A stretch of 64,000 bases of DNA from Symbiodinium natans. Its lineage: Eukaryota; Sar; Dinophyceae; Suessiales; Symbiodiniaceae. The first letter of the stretch is position 1; each line of letters opens with the position of its first letter. The notes beneath the pieces were generated by a model. That model searched no databases. It saw only the letters and a list, made by a program, of their open reading frames with translations, and was not told where the DNA came from. A program made the translations under genes and the position numbers. The stretch spans positions 1 through 64,000 of the forward strand of contig CAJNDS010000766.1 in assembly GCA_905221605.1 (NCBI GenBank), in the 5' to 3' direction. Positions 29,436-40,300 of the stretch are shown one piece after another.

Positions 29436-30079
29436 TGAGGATCTTTGATTCGCCCACCGATTGAAAAGGAGGAATGCTTGGGACTGTCGACGGTTTTGAG
29501 CTTTGTGCAATGTCCTAGGTTTCGGACGGTGCTTTTGGGTTCAAACCAATTTTGGCACAAGCGATAAGCTTACTGTTCGCGAGCGAATCGTGTTTTATCG
29601 CTTGCTTCCAAAAATGCCCTGTGAGAAAACGGTATGCCGTTTAGTCTCAGTTTGAAGCCAAAAGTTTTCTTGATGCGTTATTGTTCCCATGCTCGACAAT
29701 TGCCGGTTACATGCTTTGCAAATTTCCTTGATCAGCAGATTACATGGTTGCAGTGGCTGTATGCAGCTTGTGCAATGTGCCTTGGTGTGCAACATGCCAT
29801 GCTTTGTGAAGCTAAAGGGCGACTGATGTCTGCAACTTGATGTGTGTTCCTTGACGTGCAGCACGGGCTCCATCGGGCCGTGAAAATTTGTCCCGCCCAG
29901 CCCACCCTGTGTATGCCGCTGCGGGGCCCGCGCTCTGCGGCCGCGTCTGAGGATCTTTGATTCGCCCACCGATTGAAAAGGAGGAATGCTTGGGACTGTC
30001 GACGGTTTTGAGCTTTGTGCAATGTCCTAGGTTTCGGACGGTGCTTTTGGGTTCAAACCAATTTTGGCACAAGCGATAA
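29436..30079. repeat. 132-bp direct repeats flanking a 380-bp segment
   Basis: 29436-29567 and 29948-30079 are identical, starting TGAGGATCTTTGATTCGCCC and ending GGCACAAGCGATAA. Each contains CCAATTTTGGCACAAG, which differs from the spliced-leader end by one insertion and one substitution and may be an old relic leader. The enclosed segment carries the second copy of the 22462 junction. Just inside, CAAGCGATAA and TTATCGCTTG form a 10-bp inverted repeat around 29558-29605. Confidence 0.85.
29843..29891 (+). promoter_or_regulatory. Inferred trans-splice acceptor inside the LINE
   Basis: TGTGTTCCTTGACGTGCAG ends at 29861 and is followed by CACGGGCTCCATCGG. At the paralogous junction (22626/22627) the spliced leader is joined to the same CACGGGCTCC. 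The AG at 29860-29861 is therefore the likely acceptor at which leader addition takes place. This is inferred from comparing the two copies. Confidence 0.7.
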
Positions 30080-30243
30080 AATCCTTGGCCCATCAGGAGT
30101 GCATGCGCCAGTGTGCGCAGCGCTACAGAGCAAAACGTGGCGGCGGCAAAGCTTCCTAGGCAAACCTAAGTAAAAAGCGGAAAGCTGCCGGGTCTTGACT
30201 AGGACCTGGGGGAAGCTGCGACCATCATCATTGTCCAGATCCC

Positions 30244-31815
30244 TTGTTAGGGGGAGCACGGGCCACAGGTGAGCCTTCCAGCCCAGTTCTGCTAACTGTC
30301 AACGTTACGGCGCTGACTCATGCTAGGCTACTCACTGTGCTTGAGGAGGCCAAACGGGTGAGGGCTTCCTTTGTGGCGCTGCAAGAAACGAGACACCGTA
30401 AAGCCGGTTGCCCCTGGGCATCTCGAGCCTTGGCTGGTTTCGGCTGGAATTCGCTCTGGAGCGAGCCGCCTCCGCCTCTGCATTCCGGCTGCCCGCGACA
30501 AGGTGGCACTGCAATACTATGGCAAAGTAGCGATCACTGCGCACCTTTCCGACCCCCTGTGCAAACTGAGCCCTTGCATAGGGTTTGTGGGGTTGTGTTC
30601 AGGGAGTTTGCTGTTGTCAGCTTGTATGGTCCTGCCGATAGGCCTGACCCACCTCTAATCGCCTCCATTCTGCGCCATGCAGCAGAATTGCAGCGCCCAG
30701 TCCTTGTGTTGGGTGATTTCAATTGGAAGCCAGCCTATCAGCCTCTGACTGCGGCGGTAGGTGCTGACATGTTTCCAGTCATTCCAACTGTGCTCGGTTC
30801 TCAGGCCGCCCCAACGCGCTGCTTGGGTCTCGGAGAGGGTCTGTGTCGCAGTGCAGAGACTTCAGCAAATGATCTTGCGGGCATTCCGCACCACAAAGCT
30901 GTCTGTTTCAGAGTGGGTAGGGAACTTGCAGGCTCCCCTTCCCCCCCTTTGCCTCGGTTTAGGTATAGGCGAACTGCTTCCTATAAGTGGTCCCTTTCCT
31001 ACCCCGTGTCCCTAAGTGATTCCCAACTCCAGGTTCTCCGTGAGGCCTCCCAGGATTCGCAATGCCCGAGGGATAGCCTCCTCGAACGTTTCCAGGATTG
31101 GCATCGGAGGGCGGAGGCAGCATGTGAGGCCGCCGTGAACCTGGGCCTAGCTTCCTGTGAAAGGTCCGGTGAGCGCAAGAAAGGCTCTGTCCCCACAGTC
31201 CGGCCTTGTACTCAAAGCCCCTCCGTGCGTCATGGTGAGCCTGTGACTTTGCGCTGCTGGCGCCGCCTGCATCGAGCCGCAGCTGAACAGACTCGCCATT
31301 TCGGGGAGGGAGCAGCCCTGACCAGATCTCAACAGCGTCATTGGAGGGCGCAGCTGGGGCCCGCTGGTGATATACCGCAGTGTCAGGGTGAAGCCTTAAA
31401 AAGGGCTTCTCTGGTTGTCACCGCTGAGGAACAGGCCATGAGTCGTGAAAGTCAGCTACGGTGGCGTCGGAAGTTCTCCATGGCAAATGCAAGTGTGTTG
31501 AAAGTCGCGGCTGATGCGCTGCGACCGGACTGTCCGTCCAACGGGTGTGCTCGTGTTGATTCCGCCTCCATGACTCACGAGTGGGCTCCACGCTGGATGG
31601 CAACTCACCCCGACCCCGAAGCCGCGTGGGGAACTGTTTTGGAAAAGTCAGCTTTTTCACCGCCGCCTGTAGCCACTTTCGCCGCAACATGTAACGGAGA
31701 GCCTCCATGGGAGCCCATCACTAATGAAGAGTTTTTGGCTGCTATCCAAAAAGGCAAGGGCTGTGCAGGGTTCGACGGTTGCTATACTTCATGCTTGCAT
31801 GACGTTGCCTTATAG
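30244..31815 (+). CDS. LINE ORF2 part 1: APE-type (EEP) endonuclease and linker
   Basis: Residues about 15-250 match the endonuclease/exonuclease/phosphatase fold of non-LTR elements: VNVTAL near the start, FVALQETRH (catalytic Glu in the QE motif), TAILWQSSDHC, VVSLYGPADRP, VLVLGDFNWKP (GDFN active site) and, near the end of the domain, AGIPHHKAVCFRV in the place of the SDH motif. A basic linker with many Arg/Gln follows. Just before the break, KGKGCAGFDG is the phrase that normally precedes the RT domain. The frame then leaves coding sequence after about 31789 and stops at 31815. The upstream start is uncertain (TTG 30244 is the leftmost possibility). The protein nicks target DNA to prime reverse transcription. 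Confidence 0.8.
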   Translation: MLGGARATGEPSSPVLLTVNVTALTHARLLTVLEEAKRVRASFVALQETRHRKAGCPWASRALAGFGWNSLWSEPPPPLHSGCPRQGGTAILWQSSDHCAPFRPPVQTEPLHRVCGVVFREFAVVSLYGPADRPDPPLIASILRHAAELQRPVLVLGDFNWKPAYQPLTAAVGADMFPVIPTVLGSQAAPTRCLGLGEGLCRSAETSANDLAGIPHHKAVCFRVGRELAGSPSPPLPRFRYRRTASYKWSLSYPVSLSDSQLQVLREASQDSQCPRDSLLERFQDWHRRAEAACEAAVNLGLASCERSGERKKGSVPTVRPCTQSPSVRHGEPVTLRCWRRLHRAAAEQTRHFGEGAALTRSQQRHWRAQLGPAGDIPQCQGEALKRASLVVTAEEQAMSRESQLRWRRKFSMANASVLKVAADALRPDCPSNGCARVDSASMTHEWAPRWMATHPDPEAAWGTVLEKSAFSPPPVATFAATCNGEPPWEPITNEEFLAAIQKGKGCAGFDGCYTSCLHDVAL

Positions 31816-32297
31816 TTGCACCAAAACCAAAATTGTTTTTTTTGGAGAGTATCCTAAGCAATTTTGGGCCAGAACAAAAGTTTGGAATTTTAATATTCAC
31901 CAGCATTTTGCTTTTGTATGCATGACACATTCTTGGGACATGTGTTGGTCAGGATTGTTTAAATTTGTGATTGAAATTTCGCTTGCATCCCAAAGCTTGG
32001 CTCAGCAGTCAACAGAGCAAGGAAATTTCTTTCCCACCCTCCCAACCCGGGGAGATGAACGGGGCCGACACATCAGTTGTGTCAGAGGGCCGATGGCACT
32101 ACATGTGCCATGGTGCAGGCCATTTAAAAAAGTGGCATGACGTACTTTCCCCACTTTCTCGGCGTGCCGATGAAGAAAAAGTGCGCATGAGTTGGAGTGT
32201 GAAGTGTGATGAGCTCTACTTGCGTGATTTGGGAATCCGATATTTTTAATGTTGAGTTCAACGCGGTTTCCCCTCGAGATTGAATTTTGGATAATTC
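31790..32297. other. AT-richer interruption between endonuclease and RT
   Basis: Coding sequence ends just after GFDG and resumes in another frame with VARLRAEVIPLRMKDF at about 32301. The roughly 508 bp between are richer in A/T (long T and A runs) than the flanking ORFs and have stops in all sense frames. It could be an inserted element or an unspliced intron; I see no clear terminal repeats or target duplication. Confidence 0.7.
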
Positions 32298-34199
32298 TCT
32301 GTAGCCCGCCTGCGGGCAGAAGTTATACCATTACGGATGAAGGATTTTGTTCTGGTTGGGGCAGCTATAAGGACCGCAACAGAGTTGGCCGGTCTCAGTG
32401 CTGCGTGCCCTTGGCTTGTGTCGGAGCTGACTATGCTTTTTAACGCATGCCTGCAGCACGATGTTGACGCGCGAGAGTTGCAGATGCTGCGGGACCACAC
32501 TTTTGCCTGGAAGGTGGTCGGCATACCAAAACGGGGAGAGGAGGCTACCAGACCCATTGCTGTAACAAGTGCATTGGTCAGAGCCTTTAACAAGTCCCTT
32601 CTTGCACGCTGTCCTCCAGCACCTGAGGGTCAGCTGTGCGGGGTCCCGGGAGCAACCGTTGTTTCCGCCACCCTCAAGTGGCTTGATGTGCAAGCCTGCA
32701 GAGGCGCTGAAATGGACCTTCGGAAAGCCTTTGATAGTGTTAACCTGAAACTTGCCAACGCTGCGGCAAAAACTGCTGGAGTCCCCAAACCCGTGCGTGT
32801 CTACATGCAGAATCTAGTTTGGACCGCTCCTCGTTTCTGCACTGTGTCAGGTTCGCCCCCGCCGTATGCCATCACGGCGTCTTGTGGACTCCCTCAAGGA
32901 GACCCTTGCAGCCCCAGGTTTCTTTCCTATGTCTTAGGCCCTTGGTATAAGCTTATGCGTATGGTTCCTAACATTGATGCCTTCCTTTATATGGATGACC
33001 GCAGTCTCACAGATGAAGGTGAGAGCGACAGCCTCGGTGAAGCGCTTGATCTCACGCGTTGGCATGATGAGAAGTTGGGGCTGACTGAGCACCTTAAAAA
33101 GAGACAAATGTGGTCTTGTGGTGCTGGGGGGGGCAGAGGCGCTGTCGAGCATCTTGGCATCACGACCTGCCCGGGCTATAGTATCCTCCCAGAGCTGAGA
33201 GTTGCGGCAGATGACTTGTGCGCTTTGGCCGCTCAGGTGCAACTGCTTCCAGGTGGAGCCGAGGTAAAGCTGAGCCTGCTTGCAGGCATTGTGATGCCAA
33301 AACTCCTGTGGGCCGCACCTCTGATGCCGGAAGTGCCAGAGAAGGTGGTGAAGGCCTTCTTCTACGCATTTCGTGGTCATAACACGTGGTGGTGCAGAGC
33401 CCGAGTTTGGGCGGACTCAATCCACTGTCACCCAAAATATGCGGCGGCAGTGAGGTGCTTGAGAACTGCGGCCGGCTTTGCGAGTCATGTCTGTAACCCT
33501 GTCTTTTGGAAGTGCGTCCGTCACCACGCACGTGTCCTTAAGTTAGAAGTTGCAGAACAGCAGCAGCCTGGGATGCTCTGGTTGAAGCCAGGACCTTCCG
33601 CCGACCCCCGCCTAATTGCTGCAGTTAGGCGTGCGGCTGCAGTGTCAGGCGCTGCCGGAAGCCTGAACTTCAAGCCGGACGCAGATGAAGGACACTGCCT
33701 TCGAGTTGCGGCTCGAGTTTGTGCTTTAATGTCTTACAGCACAACCCGCCAAGATGTGGAACTCATCGAAAACGTGGATGTTGAGCTGCACAGCCATCCT
33801 GCTTGGAAGTCTTGGTGTAGCAGTCTCAATGATCGCGACAGAGGCTTCCTTGCTATCTGGCGCGGCGGTGCCGCCAAGTCAGCGACCAGGCGACACTGGC
33901 GCCCGGGGCGGCAGTCATTCCAGCATGACAAGTGTGTGTGCGCTGCTTGTGGGTATCATGCTGGCTCCACCCATCATCTGTTTGCCGCCTGTCCGAGATT
34001 CGATCAACTCCGTCAGGAACTCAGCCGCGAGCATCGATTGCCGGCAAACTGGTTTCAAAGCCTGCCGAGGGTCACTTCCAAGTCAGGTTGGGTTTGCTTG
34101 TCGGCGCATAACAGCATTGACCGCCGAGCTTCGATGCAAGTGGCTGCGTGCAAGCTTGGCATTCAGATTGTTCCTGCGGGTGGGGAAGTCGGTGACTGA
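32298..34199 (+). CDS. LINE ORF2 part 2: reverse transcriptase with terminal CCHC finger
   Basis: Reading resumes at about 32298. Motifs in order: VVGIPKRG with RPIAVTSALVRAFNK, EMDLRKAFDSVN (first catalytic Asp), SCGLPQGDPCSPRF, FLYMDDRSL (YMDD active site, near 32990), LTEHLKKRQMW and LGITTCPG, all classical RT blocks. Most LINE enzymes have F/YADD, so YMDD is unusual for the class. Near the C-terminus CVCAACGYHAGSTHHLFAAC is a Cys-Cys-His-Cys finger common at the end of LINE ORF2 proteins. No RNase H or restriction-like endonuclease is apparent. Ends at TGA 34197-34199. Confidence 0.85.
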   Translation, partial: SVARLRAEVIPLRMKDFVLVGAAIRTATELAGLSAACPWLVSELTMLFNACLQHDVDARELQMLRDHTFAWKVVGIPKRGEEATRPIAVTSALVRAFNKSLLARCPPAPEGQLCGVPGATVVSATLKWLDVQACRGAEMDLRKAFDSVNLKLANAAAKTAGVPKPVRVYMQNLVWTAPRFCTVSGSPPPYAITASCGLPQGDPCSPRFLSYVLGPWYKLMRMVPNIDAFLYMDDRSLTDEGESDSLGEALDLTRWHDEKLGLTEHLKKRQMWSCGAGGGRGAVEHLGITTCPGYSILPELRVAADDLCALAAQVQLLPGGAEVKLSLLAGIVMPKLLWAAPLMPEVPEKVVKAFFYAFRGHNTWWCRARVWADSIHCHPKYAAAVRCLRTAAGFASHVCNPVFWKCVRHHARVLKLEVAEQQQPGMLWLKPGPSADPRLIAAVRRAAAVSGAAGSLNFKPDADEGHCLRVAARVCALMSYSTTRQDVELIENVDVELHSHPAWKSWCSSLNDRDRGFLAIWRGGAAKSATRRHWRPGRQSFQHDKCVCAACGYHAGSTHHLFAACPRFDQLRQELSREHRLPANWFQSLPRVTSKSGWVCLSAHNSIDRRASMQVAACKLGIQIVPAGGEVGD

Positions 34200-34373
34200 C
34201 CCAGCCTGTCAGTGAGGCCCTCTCAGGGCACTGCCTGCTGCTCAGGCTTTGCTTTCTCGCCGCCCTTTTCTCAATAAGGGTTGGTGGGTCTTTTGCAGTA
34301 CCCGCCTTCATGTTTCGCCGTGCAGTTCAACCCAAGGTTTGATCCATAGTCAGGTTACTGCACTTCACACACA
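34200..34373 (+). other. LINE 3' untranslated end
   Basis: 174 bp between the RT stop and the right direct repeat, containing AATAAGGG but no poly(A). It ends in CACTTCACACACA. Confidence 0.65.
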
Positions 34374-34386
34374 TCTGTTTCAACAA
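34374..34386. other. Right target-site duplication of the LINE
   Basis: TCTGTTTCAACAA, identical to 18024-18036. Confidence 0.85.
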
Positions 34387-34430
34387 GTTTCTTAGGCTCT
34401 GAAGTACTCTTAGCATGCCTTAAAAAAAGC

Positions 34431-34510
34431 GGGGGGGTTGGGGGGGGCGCAGCCCCCCCCATGTGAAACACAAGGCTCAGACGATTGCCCGCCCCCCCCC
34501 CCCCCCCCAT
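34431..34510. repeat. Poly(G) and poly(C) runs
   Basis: G runs of 7 and 8 are followed by C runs of 8 and about 18. The phrase CCCCCCCCATGTGAA occurs twice (C run then ATGTGAAACAC or ATGTGAAGCAC), so a short unit may have duplicated. Confidence 0.8.
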
Positions 34511-34561
34511 GTGAAGCACAGCAGGGCTGAGTGGGCGACGTATGAAAAAAATGCGTCCCCG

Positions 34562-34564
34562 TAG

Positions 34565-34657
<93 letters not shown>

Positions 34658-34700
34658 GACGACGACGACGACGACTACTGCGACTACGACTACGACTACG

Positions 34701-34767
<67 letters not shown>

Positions 34768-34768
34768 G
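34562..34768. repeat. (CTA)n / (CGA)n microsatellite 3
   Basis: About 205 bp of CTA units with a central CGA and CTACGA section (about 34658-34700), the same architecture as the array at 17444-17702. Confidence 0.95.
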
Positions 34769-34769
34769 T

Positions 34770-37320
34770 TCTTCCTTTGACGCTCCTCCTGAAGCTGCAA
34801 GAGTCTCGCTTTCGCAAAAACTTACGGTTGTAGACTTATGAGTTGGGCTGTAAATAAAACCTGCAACAGGCGTAGACCATCGAGCTCCTTTGTCAATCAG
34901 CATCAGAAGCATCTCGACGCAATGTCATTTCTCCTGTTGTTCATCTTCAGCATGCTCTGCTTGGAGCGGCGTAGCGTAGCAGAAATCCTAGCTGGTTTGG
35001 AGTAAAGTTTGCAAAAGGCGTTTGTTCTGTAGGTTTGGACATCTTGCTCGCCAAACATTTCGTACGTCGCAAACCCACCTGTCTGGGGACATGCGCAGCA
35101 ATGGTCCGAGTGCTTGATCTGTATTTCGTCGCTGCGTTCTCCTCTGTGGGTTCATCCAAGACGGCGTAAACGGGTTGCATTCTCATGCCAAGCCCAAGCT
35201 GCCACAGTTGTGTGTTGTTTCTTTGTCATTGATAAATCGATATCCAACATGATACGCCGCAATAGGCAGGCAACTTTCTTGACTGCATCGATGCCTGCTG
35301 CCTGCAAATTTGGTTGTTTTTCGCTAATGGAGCGTGTGTTTGCGAGCCTGACCTCTTCTGTTTGGCTCGGCTTTTGTTTTGCTCTCCTTAGAGGCCTGGG
35401 CGAACCTAAGGGACAATGTCGTAACGTACTTGGAGAATGATGCAGCAGGTATGCCTTGATCAAATCCTGTGCAGGCAATGATGTTGGCTCGCGTTTAGTG
35501 CCAGAAATAAGGCTGTTGGAGCATCGCCTTCAGTTGAGGAGTTGGTGCTTCAACAAAGAACAATGCGCAGATGCCAGCAGGCTGCAGCCACGTTTGGAGA
35601 CCATTCTTTGCCAGGACCTTTGCTGCGATGTTTTTGAGGTTCAGGCAGGCAGTGTGGACTTTCTCCAGTCCTTTTGGAAAACGGTCCGCAAGTGATTTGG
35701 GACAATTCATTCTTGGAATGAGTTTACACATTGCTCAATATTTGGAATCAGCCATTGAATAAGCGAACACTCCCCGCACAGATCACAGACAAAAGGGATG
35801 TGACTTGATTCTATTTTCAATATGTCCTTTTTTCTTCAAACAAGCGTGCGGTGTGATTGAAAGGTAGTTATTGCCATGGTGAGGAGTTTTGTTTTTTTGT
35901 CTCTTTCTCCCTGTCGTTTGCTCGGTCGCTCGCACTCGCGCTCGCGCTCGCGCTCTCGCTCTCGCTCTCGCTCTCGCGCTCGCTCTCGCGCTCGCTCTCT
36001 CTCTCTCTCTCTCTTTCTCTCTTTTTCTCTGCTCCGGAGCCAGTTTGTCCAACGGTAGTTTGAGAGACAACTGCGTGATCCCACCCATCCGGCCTTCGAT
36101 GTTGATTTTTATCTGGCAACGAATGTGCGGGGGTCCAGAAAGGCAGGGTGGACTTTCCCCAGTCTGTGTGAACAAATGGTCCGCAATGTGAACAGAATAT
36201 TGGCTTTTGACAGTTCTTTCATGGAATGAATTACGCGAAGGGCGTTTCAAGAACGGGAATAGAGTTTACTTTTTGAACTTGTGTGTTTGTCAAGGGCCAT
36301 GTATTTGAGAGTTCTTTTTCCCACCCTGAATCAGTCATCTTCCACACTGCAATGTGTCATTGGATTGTCGAGTGTGCGTTTACGGGGTTACAATTTACAA
36401 CGCAGTTTTCAATGTATGGAATACACACTATCGAAGCTTTCAAAGGCTTCCCGGTGAGTACATGCTTCACTGTTGGCGGGCCCGCTTGACCACCTTGATG
36501 CCACAAAAACCGAAAGACCCAACCTCAAAATATGCGGAATGCAATGCCAAATTCTTCTACCCCGCAAATGGAAGAAGCAATCCGAGCGTGCTGCCCTAGA
36601 CTCCCTAAACCCCAACGCTGCCCTGAAATCTTGTTCCATGGGACAATTCTGAACCAGCCTCAGAACTAGCTAAGTGCTCTTTTCCCAACGCTGCAGCTTA
36701 AACTGCCTGCCGTTGGGTTTTAGGGGTACGGTGGGGAGGTCCGACGTTTGGTAAATCGTAAATATTTGCGTTGAATGGATGCCACGCGCACAGTTCATGG
36801 CATGTGTAGCAGGTCTTGAAAAGTTAAAACTTTCAAGCAGCTGTGTCAATGATCGTTGCGATGCCACCATTTGAATTCTTTGATTGGGCTTGCAGCTTGG
36901 AGTACCGCGATCTCTCTGTAGCACTGGGAACCCAGCTGTGGCAGAGGGATGTGTTGGCCTCAGCTTTTGCATGTGGTAACTACACAGAAGCTTCAACCAA
37001 ATCCAGGCGATCCAAAAAGCAATTGTGCAGGTTGCGCGTGTGTCAAGTTCGCTGTATGCGCATCAACAAGTGTTTCCGCGTTGAAGCTAAACAGGTACGT
37101 TGTTTCACGGTCGTCTCGCGCATGTCGCTGAACTCCTTGAACTTGGACACGCCGTGGTCTTGGTTTGAGTGCTTGCAAGTTGAAGTCCAGCCAGATTGTG
37201 CAGTTTACATTGACCTCGTGGTCGCTTTGACACTATTGGTGATTTGCCTAAGGCTTTTAGACTCAAAAGTTTTCTGTAGGGTGTATGATCGCGCACTGAC
37301 AACGCGCTGATTGCTCTCAG
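34770..37320. other. Spacer with unassigned minus-strand frame
   Basis: The most protein-like frame is on the minus strand at 35186-34947 (79 codons, with a stretch FANFTPNQLGFLLRYAAPSR), possibly continued by a frame shift in 34912-34780. No family is recognised. A diverged repeat pair links about 35631-35725 with 36134-36232 (both contain GTGGACTTTC-CCAGTC and GGTCCGCAA). The first exon of the MAP kinase should lie in the right part, but I cannot place its start codon. Confidence 0.35.
35923..36029. repeat. (CGCTCT)n / (CTCT)n pyrimidine-rich repeat
   Basis: CGCTCG and CGCTCT words grade into CTCTCTCT. The Arg-Glu-rich minus-strand and Ser-Leu-rich plus-strand frames here are by-products. 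Confidence 0.9.
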
Positions 37321-40300
37321 GGCGTGTTACATCGTTCATGGCACCAACTTCCAAGTGTCGAAAAGGCTGGTGGTTGTAAACGAAAGCATCCGGTGTTCTC
37401 GGAGTACTGCATTCGCAACGATTCAGCAGTCAGTCGGCTTTCAAACCCGTTTCAGGTACTCAGTGCTCGAGCAAGTGGGCCAGGGCGCCTATGGTATTGT
37501 GTGCGCTGCGCAGGAGAGTGCCCATCGGCCCATGTCAGAGAGAGGGGCAGGTGAGGGAGTTTCATTGGCCATGGTGCTGCAGAAGAGCTGCAGCACGCAT
37601 CATGTCACAGAATCTCAGACAGGTTGGGGGCATGCTTTGGTAGCCAAGTATCTAGACATCATTGGCCCTCCGCAGCTTGCAGGATGAAGAGACGCAGGAG
37701 TCAGTCGCTGTGAAGAAGATTGAGAATGCGCTCCTTGATTCTCCTTGGTGCATTGAGTGGCTTCCCCTCATGTTCCGAGATTTCTGCAAAAGATGCCATG
37801 ATCAAGCCATGATCAAGCGGCACGCAGTTTTGGCCTAACCCACATAGTTTTTTCGTTCCTTTGGCAGCTGCCGTGATTTAGTGTAGTTGTTCAGGTTTGA
37901 GCACATCACCTGCCCGGTGCCCAGATCTTGTGAGGCTGCAAAGGCAACGGTCGTTTGTGCTTCTCATGCCAGTTGGACGGGTTCGTCCCTAGAGTCCTGG
38001 AGCAACATGAGCTCACAAGCGGCCAGTGCAACAACATGTTGATGGCGGCGGACATAAAAAAACAATCTTACCCCTAGTCTTGCATCCGAGTCACAAAGCG
38101 CACTCTGCGCGAGCTGCGTATTCTCCGGCACCTGCAGCACGAGAATTTGATCGATGTCAGGAGCCTTGCAGAACTTGGTGTTGATGTTGCTGTCGCATCT
38201 GGCGGATGTTGAAGCAACATAGATGAAGAAGAGGACGGTAGCAAAAGACAGCTCTTTCCTGGCAACCCTGCAGGAACATCTTCCTAGCCGGATCAAAGGA
38301 TGACTTTGAGGCAAGAAGACACACCTTTTTGCTTTCGCTTCTTTTTCAGCAAAATAAGGACATCTACGTGATCTCAGAGCTCATGGAAACAGTGCCAGAC
38401 TTAGAGTCAAGTGATGCGCAGAGCGAAACTCGGTGATGTGGGCAAGATCCAGTGAAAATTCTCGGAGAATGAAGATCTACCCGAGTTTTTGAAGCCTTGA
38501 GCTGACGCCGCGGGAAATGCGAATTTGGTTTCTCCAGTGCCACTAGCCCCCGCTGCTACTTCACGGCAAAGTCTGTGAAAGGACTTGGCATCGATATTGA
38601 AGTCGACGCAGCCACTGACAGTCGCACGGCTCAATGTGAACGGGGCCTAAGCCAAATAGGCTTGTGTTGCGATGGGTCAGGGCCAGAAGATGGGCAAGAC
38701 GAGCGATTTGTCATTCCTCACTTGTTGAACCTCATCCTCTGAAGTCCTGTGCAGGATGATCACTGCCAGTTCTTTCTTTACCAGATCCTCCGCGGGATGA
38801 AGTATGTGCATTCTGCGCAGGCCATCTGCAAAGGGCTTTCATGATGTCGTGATGGGATACATGCTGGGGACGGCCTGAATGTTGGGTTCACCCTGTGTCT
38901 CTGTCTCTCTGTGTTTCTGTGTCTCGGTGTAGGTGTGACTCATAGAGGCACTGTAGCTTTGGCAAATCGGCGGATTAAAGGAACAGTTGGATGCGCTGCC
39001 ATCTACGGCCAAACATTTCAAACATTTAGTTTGCTGCTGCAAAATTGTTCACCGAAACTGACGCTATTCTGTCTGTCTACTTAAACTGTCTGTCTACTTA
39101 GATTTGACATCTCTACACAGGTCATTCACAGAGATCTCAAGCGGTAGACTCAGTCCTCAGATGTTCTTCAACATGGTACGTGCGAAGTTTGTGGCACCAA
39201 GGCCACGGAACTTGCTGGTCAACGGCAACTGCCACTTGGCAGCTTCAAGCATACGTGGAATCTGGCGCCATAGCTCTGTGGTTGCTTGGCAGGTGACCTG
39301 AAGATCTGCGACTTCGGCCTGGCAAGGGTGAGCTTCTCTAAGGAGAGGAAGTGTGAAATGAGGTCATTCTTATGGTGCAACGAACGCCATTCCAGACCTT
39401 TTGTAGGAGTTTCAGACCTGTCCCATGACTGAGTACGTCAAAGCCTGAGAAGTGGCAAAGTCGGTGCTTCGCTTGCAGTTTGGCTTTGTGCAGCTGCAAT
39501 TGCTCGCCAAGGTCTGCACACGCTGGTATCGGGCTCCAGAGGCAATCTCTTGGCACTTGGGTTGTGCTATCACTGATCTGACATTGTGTCGTGTCATGGC
39601 TGGGTGGCATCCTGGAAGGTCTTGTGTTCCTGGGTGGACTACACCACAGCCATTGACATCTGGCAGCTTGGTTCAATGAAGTGCGCAGACATGGGATCCC
39701 CCTAACCAATAAGGAGTTCACGATGTGATTCGATTGCCTTCGTGCTGACTCGAAGGTCGATAGGCTGCATCTTTGCAGAGGCTGGTGGCTTGCTCACGCA
39801 AAACACTGAGGAGAGTGTGAGAGAGGGTACCCACGGTGTCCCTGAGATGCTGGAGCGCAAGCCCTTGTTCCCGGGGCACAACACGCAGCATCAGCTGCAG
39901 GCCAAGTGACCATAAGCCGGACCATAAGCCTTTCTTTGCTGCGTTGCCCTGATTGCCCTGCGCCACGTGATCCCCAGAGCCCCACTTCGCCATCTGTGCC
40001 AGTCCATCATCTCCTTCCTTGGGAAGCCCAGTGCCGAGGCGGGGCACAGGCTAGCAAAAAGAAGCAGAAAGCGCACTGGGTAAGCATCGCAAATGTTCGG
40101 CACTGATGGTAATGGCAGTGGTGTAATTGACAGCGCTGCACTTCGCCTGACTCGGCCATGCCCGAGACTGGACAAAAGACAAAAGTCATTGAAGGTTTGT
40201 CTCCAGTCCAGAAGGTTGTTGGACATCTTTCGCATCTGCACACCTCCAAAGAAAACCTCCAAAATGAACCAAGAGGCAAGAGAGGGAGGGGGGGAGGGGG

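Larger units (their letters stand above)
18037..34373 (+). mobile_element. 16.3-kb LINE-like retrotransposon with spliced-leader 5' end
   Basis: The element is bounded by perfect 13-bp direct repeats. In order it carries three spliced-leader copies, a roughly 0.9-kb leader, an OTU-like ORF, a Cys/His-rich ORF, an internal spliced leader, a zinc-finger plus kinase-like ORF, a 4.9-kb region with broken frames and internal repeats, an APE-type endonuclease, a 0.5-kb interruption and a reverse transcriptase ending in a CCHC finger. EEP endonuclease upstream of RT without long terminal repeats identifies a non-LTR element. OTU domains are known in some non-LTR clades such as Dualen/RandI. The 3' end lacks a poly(A) tail and finishes in CACTTCACACACA. 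Intact duplications suggest a fairly recent insertion, although the pol region is interrupted. Confidence 0.85.
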
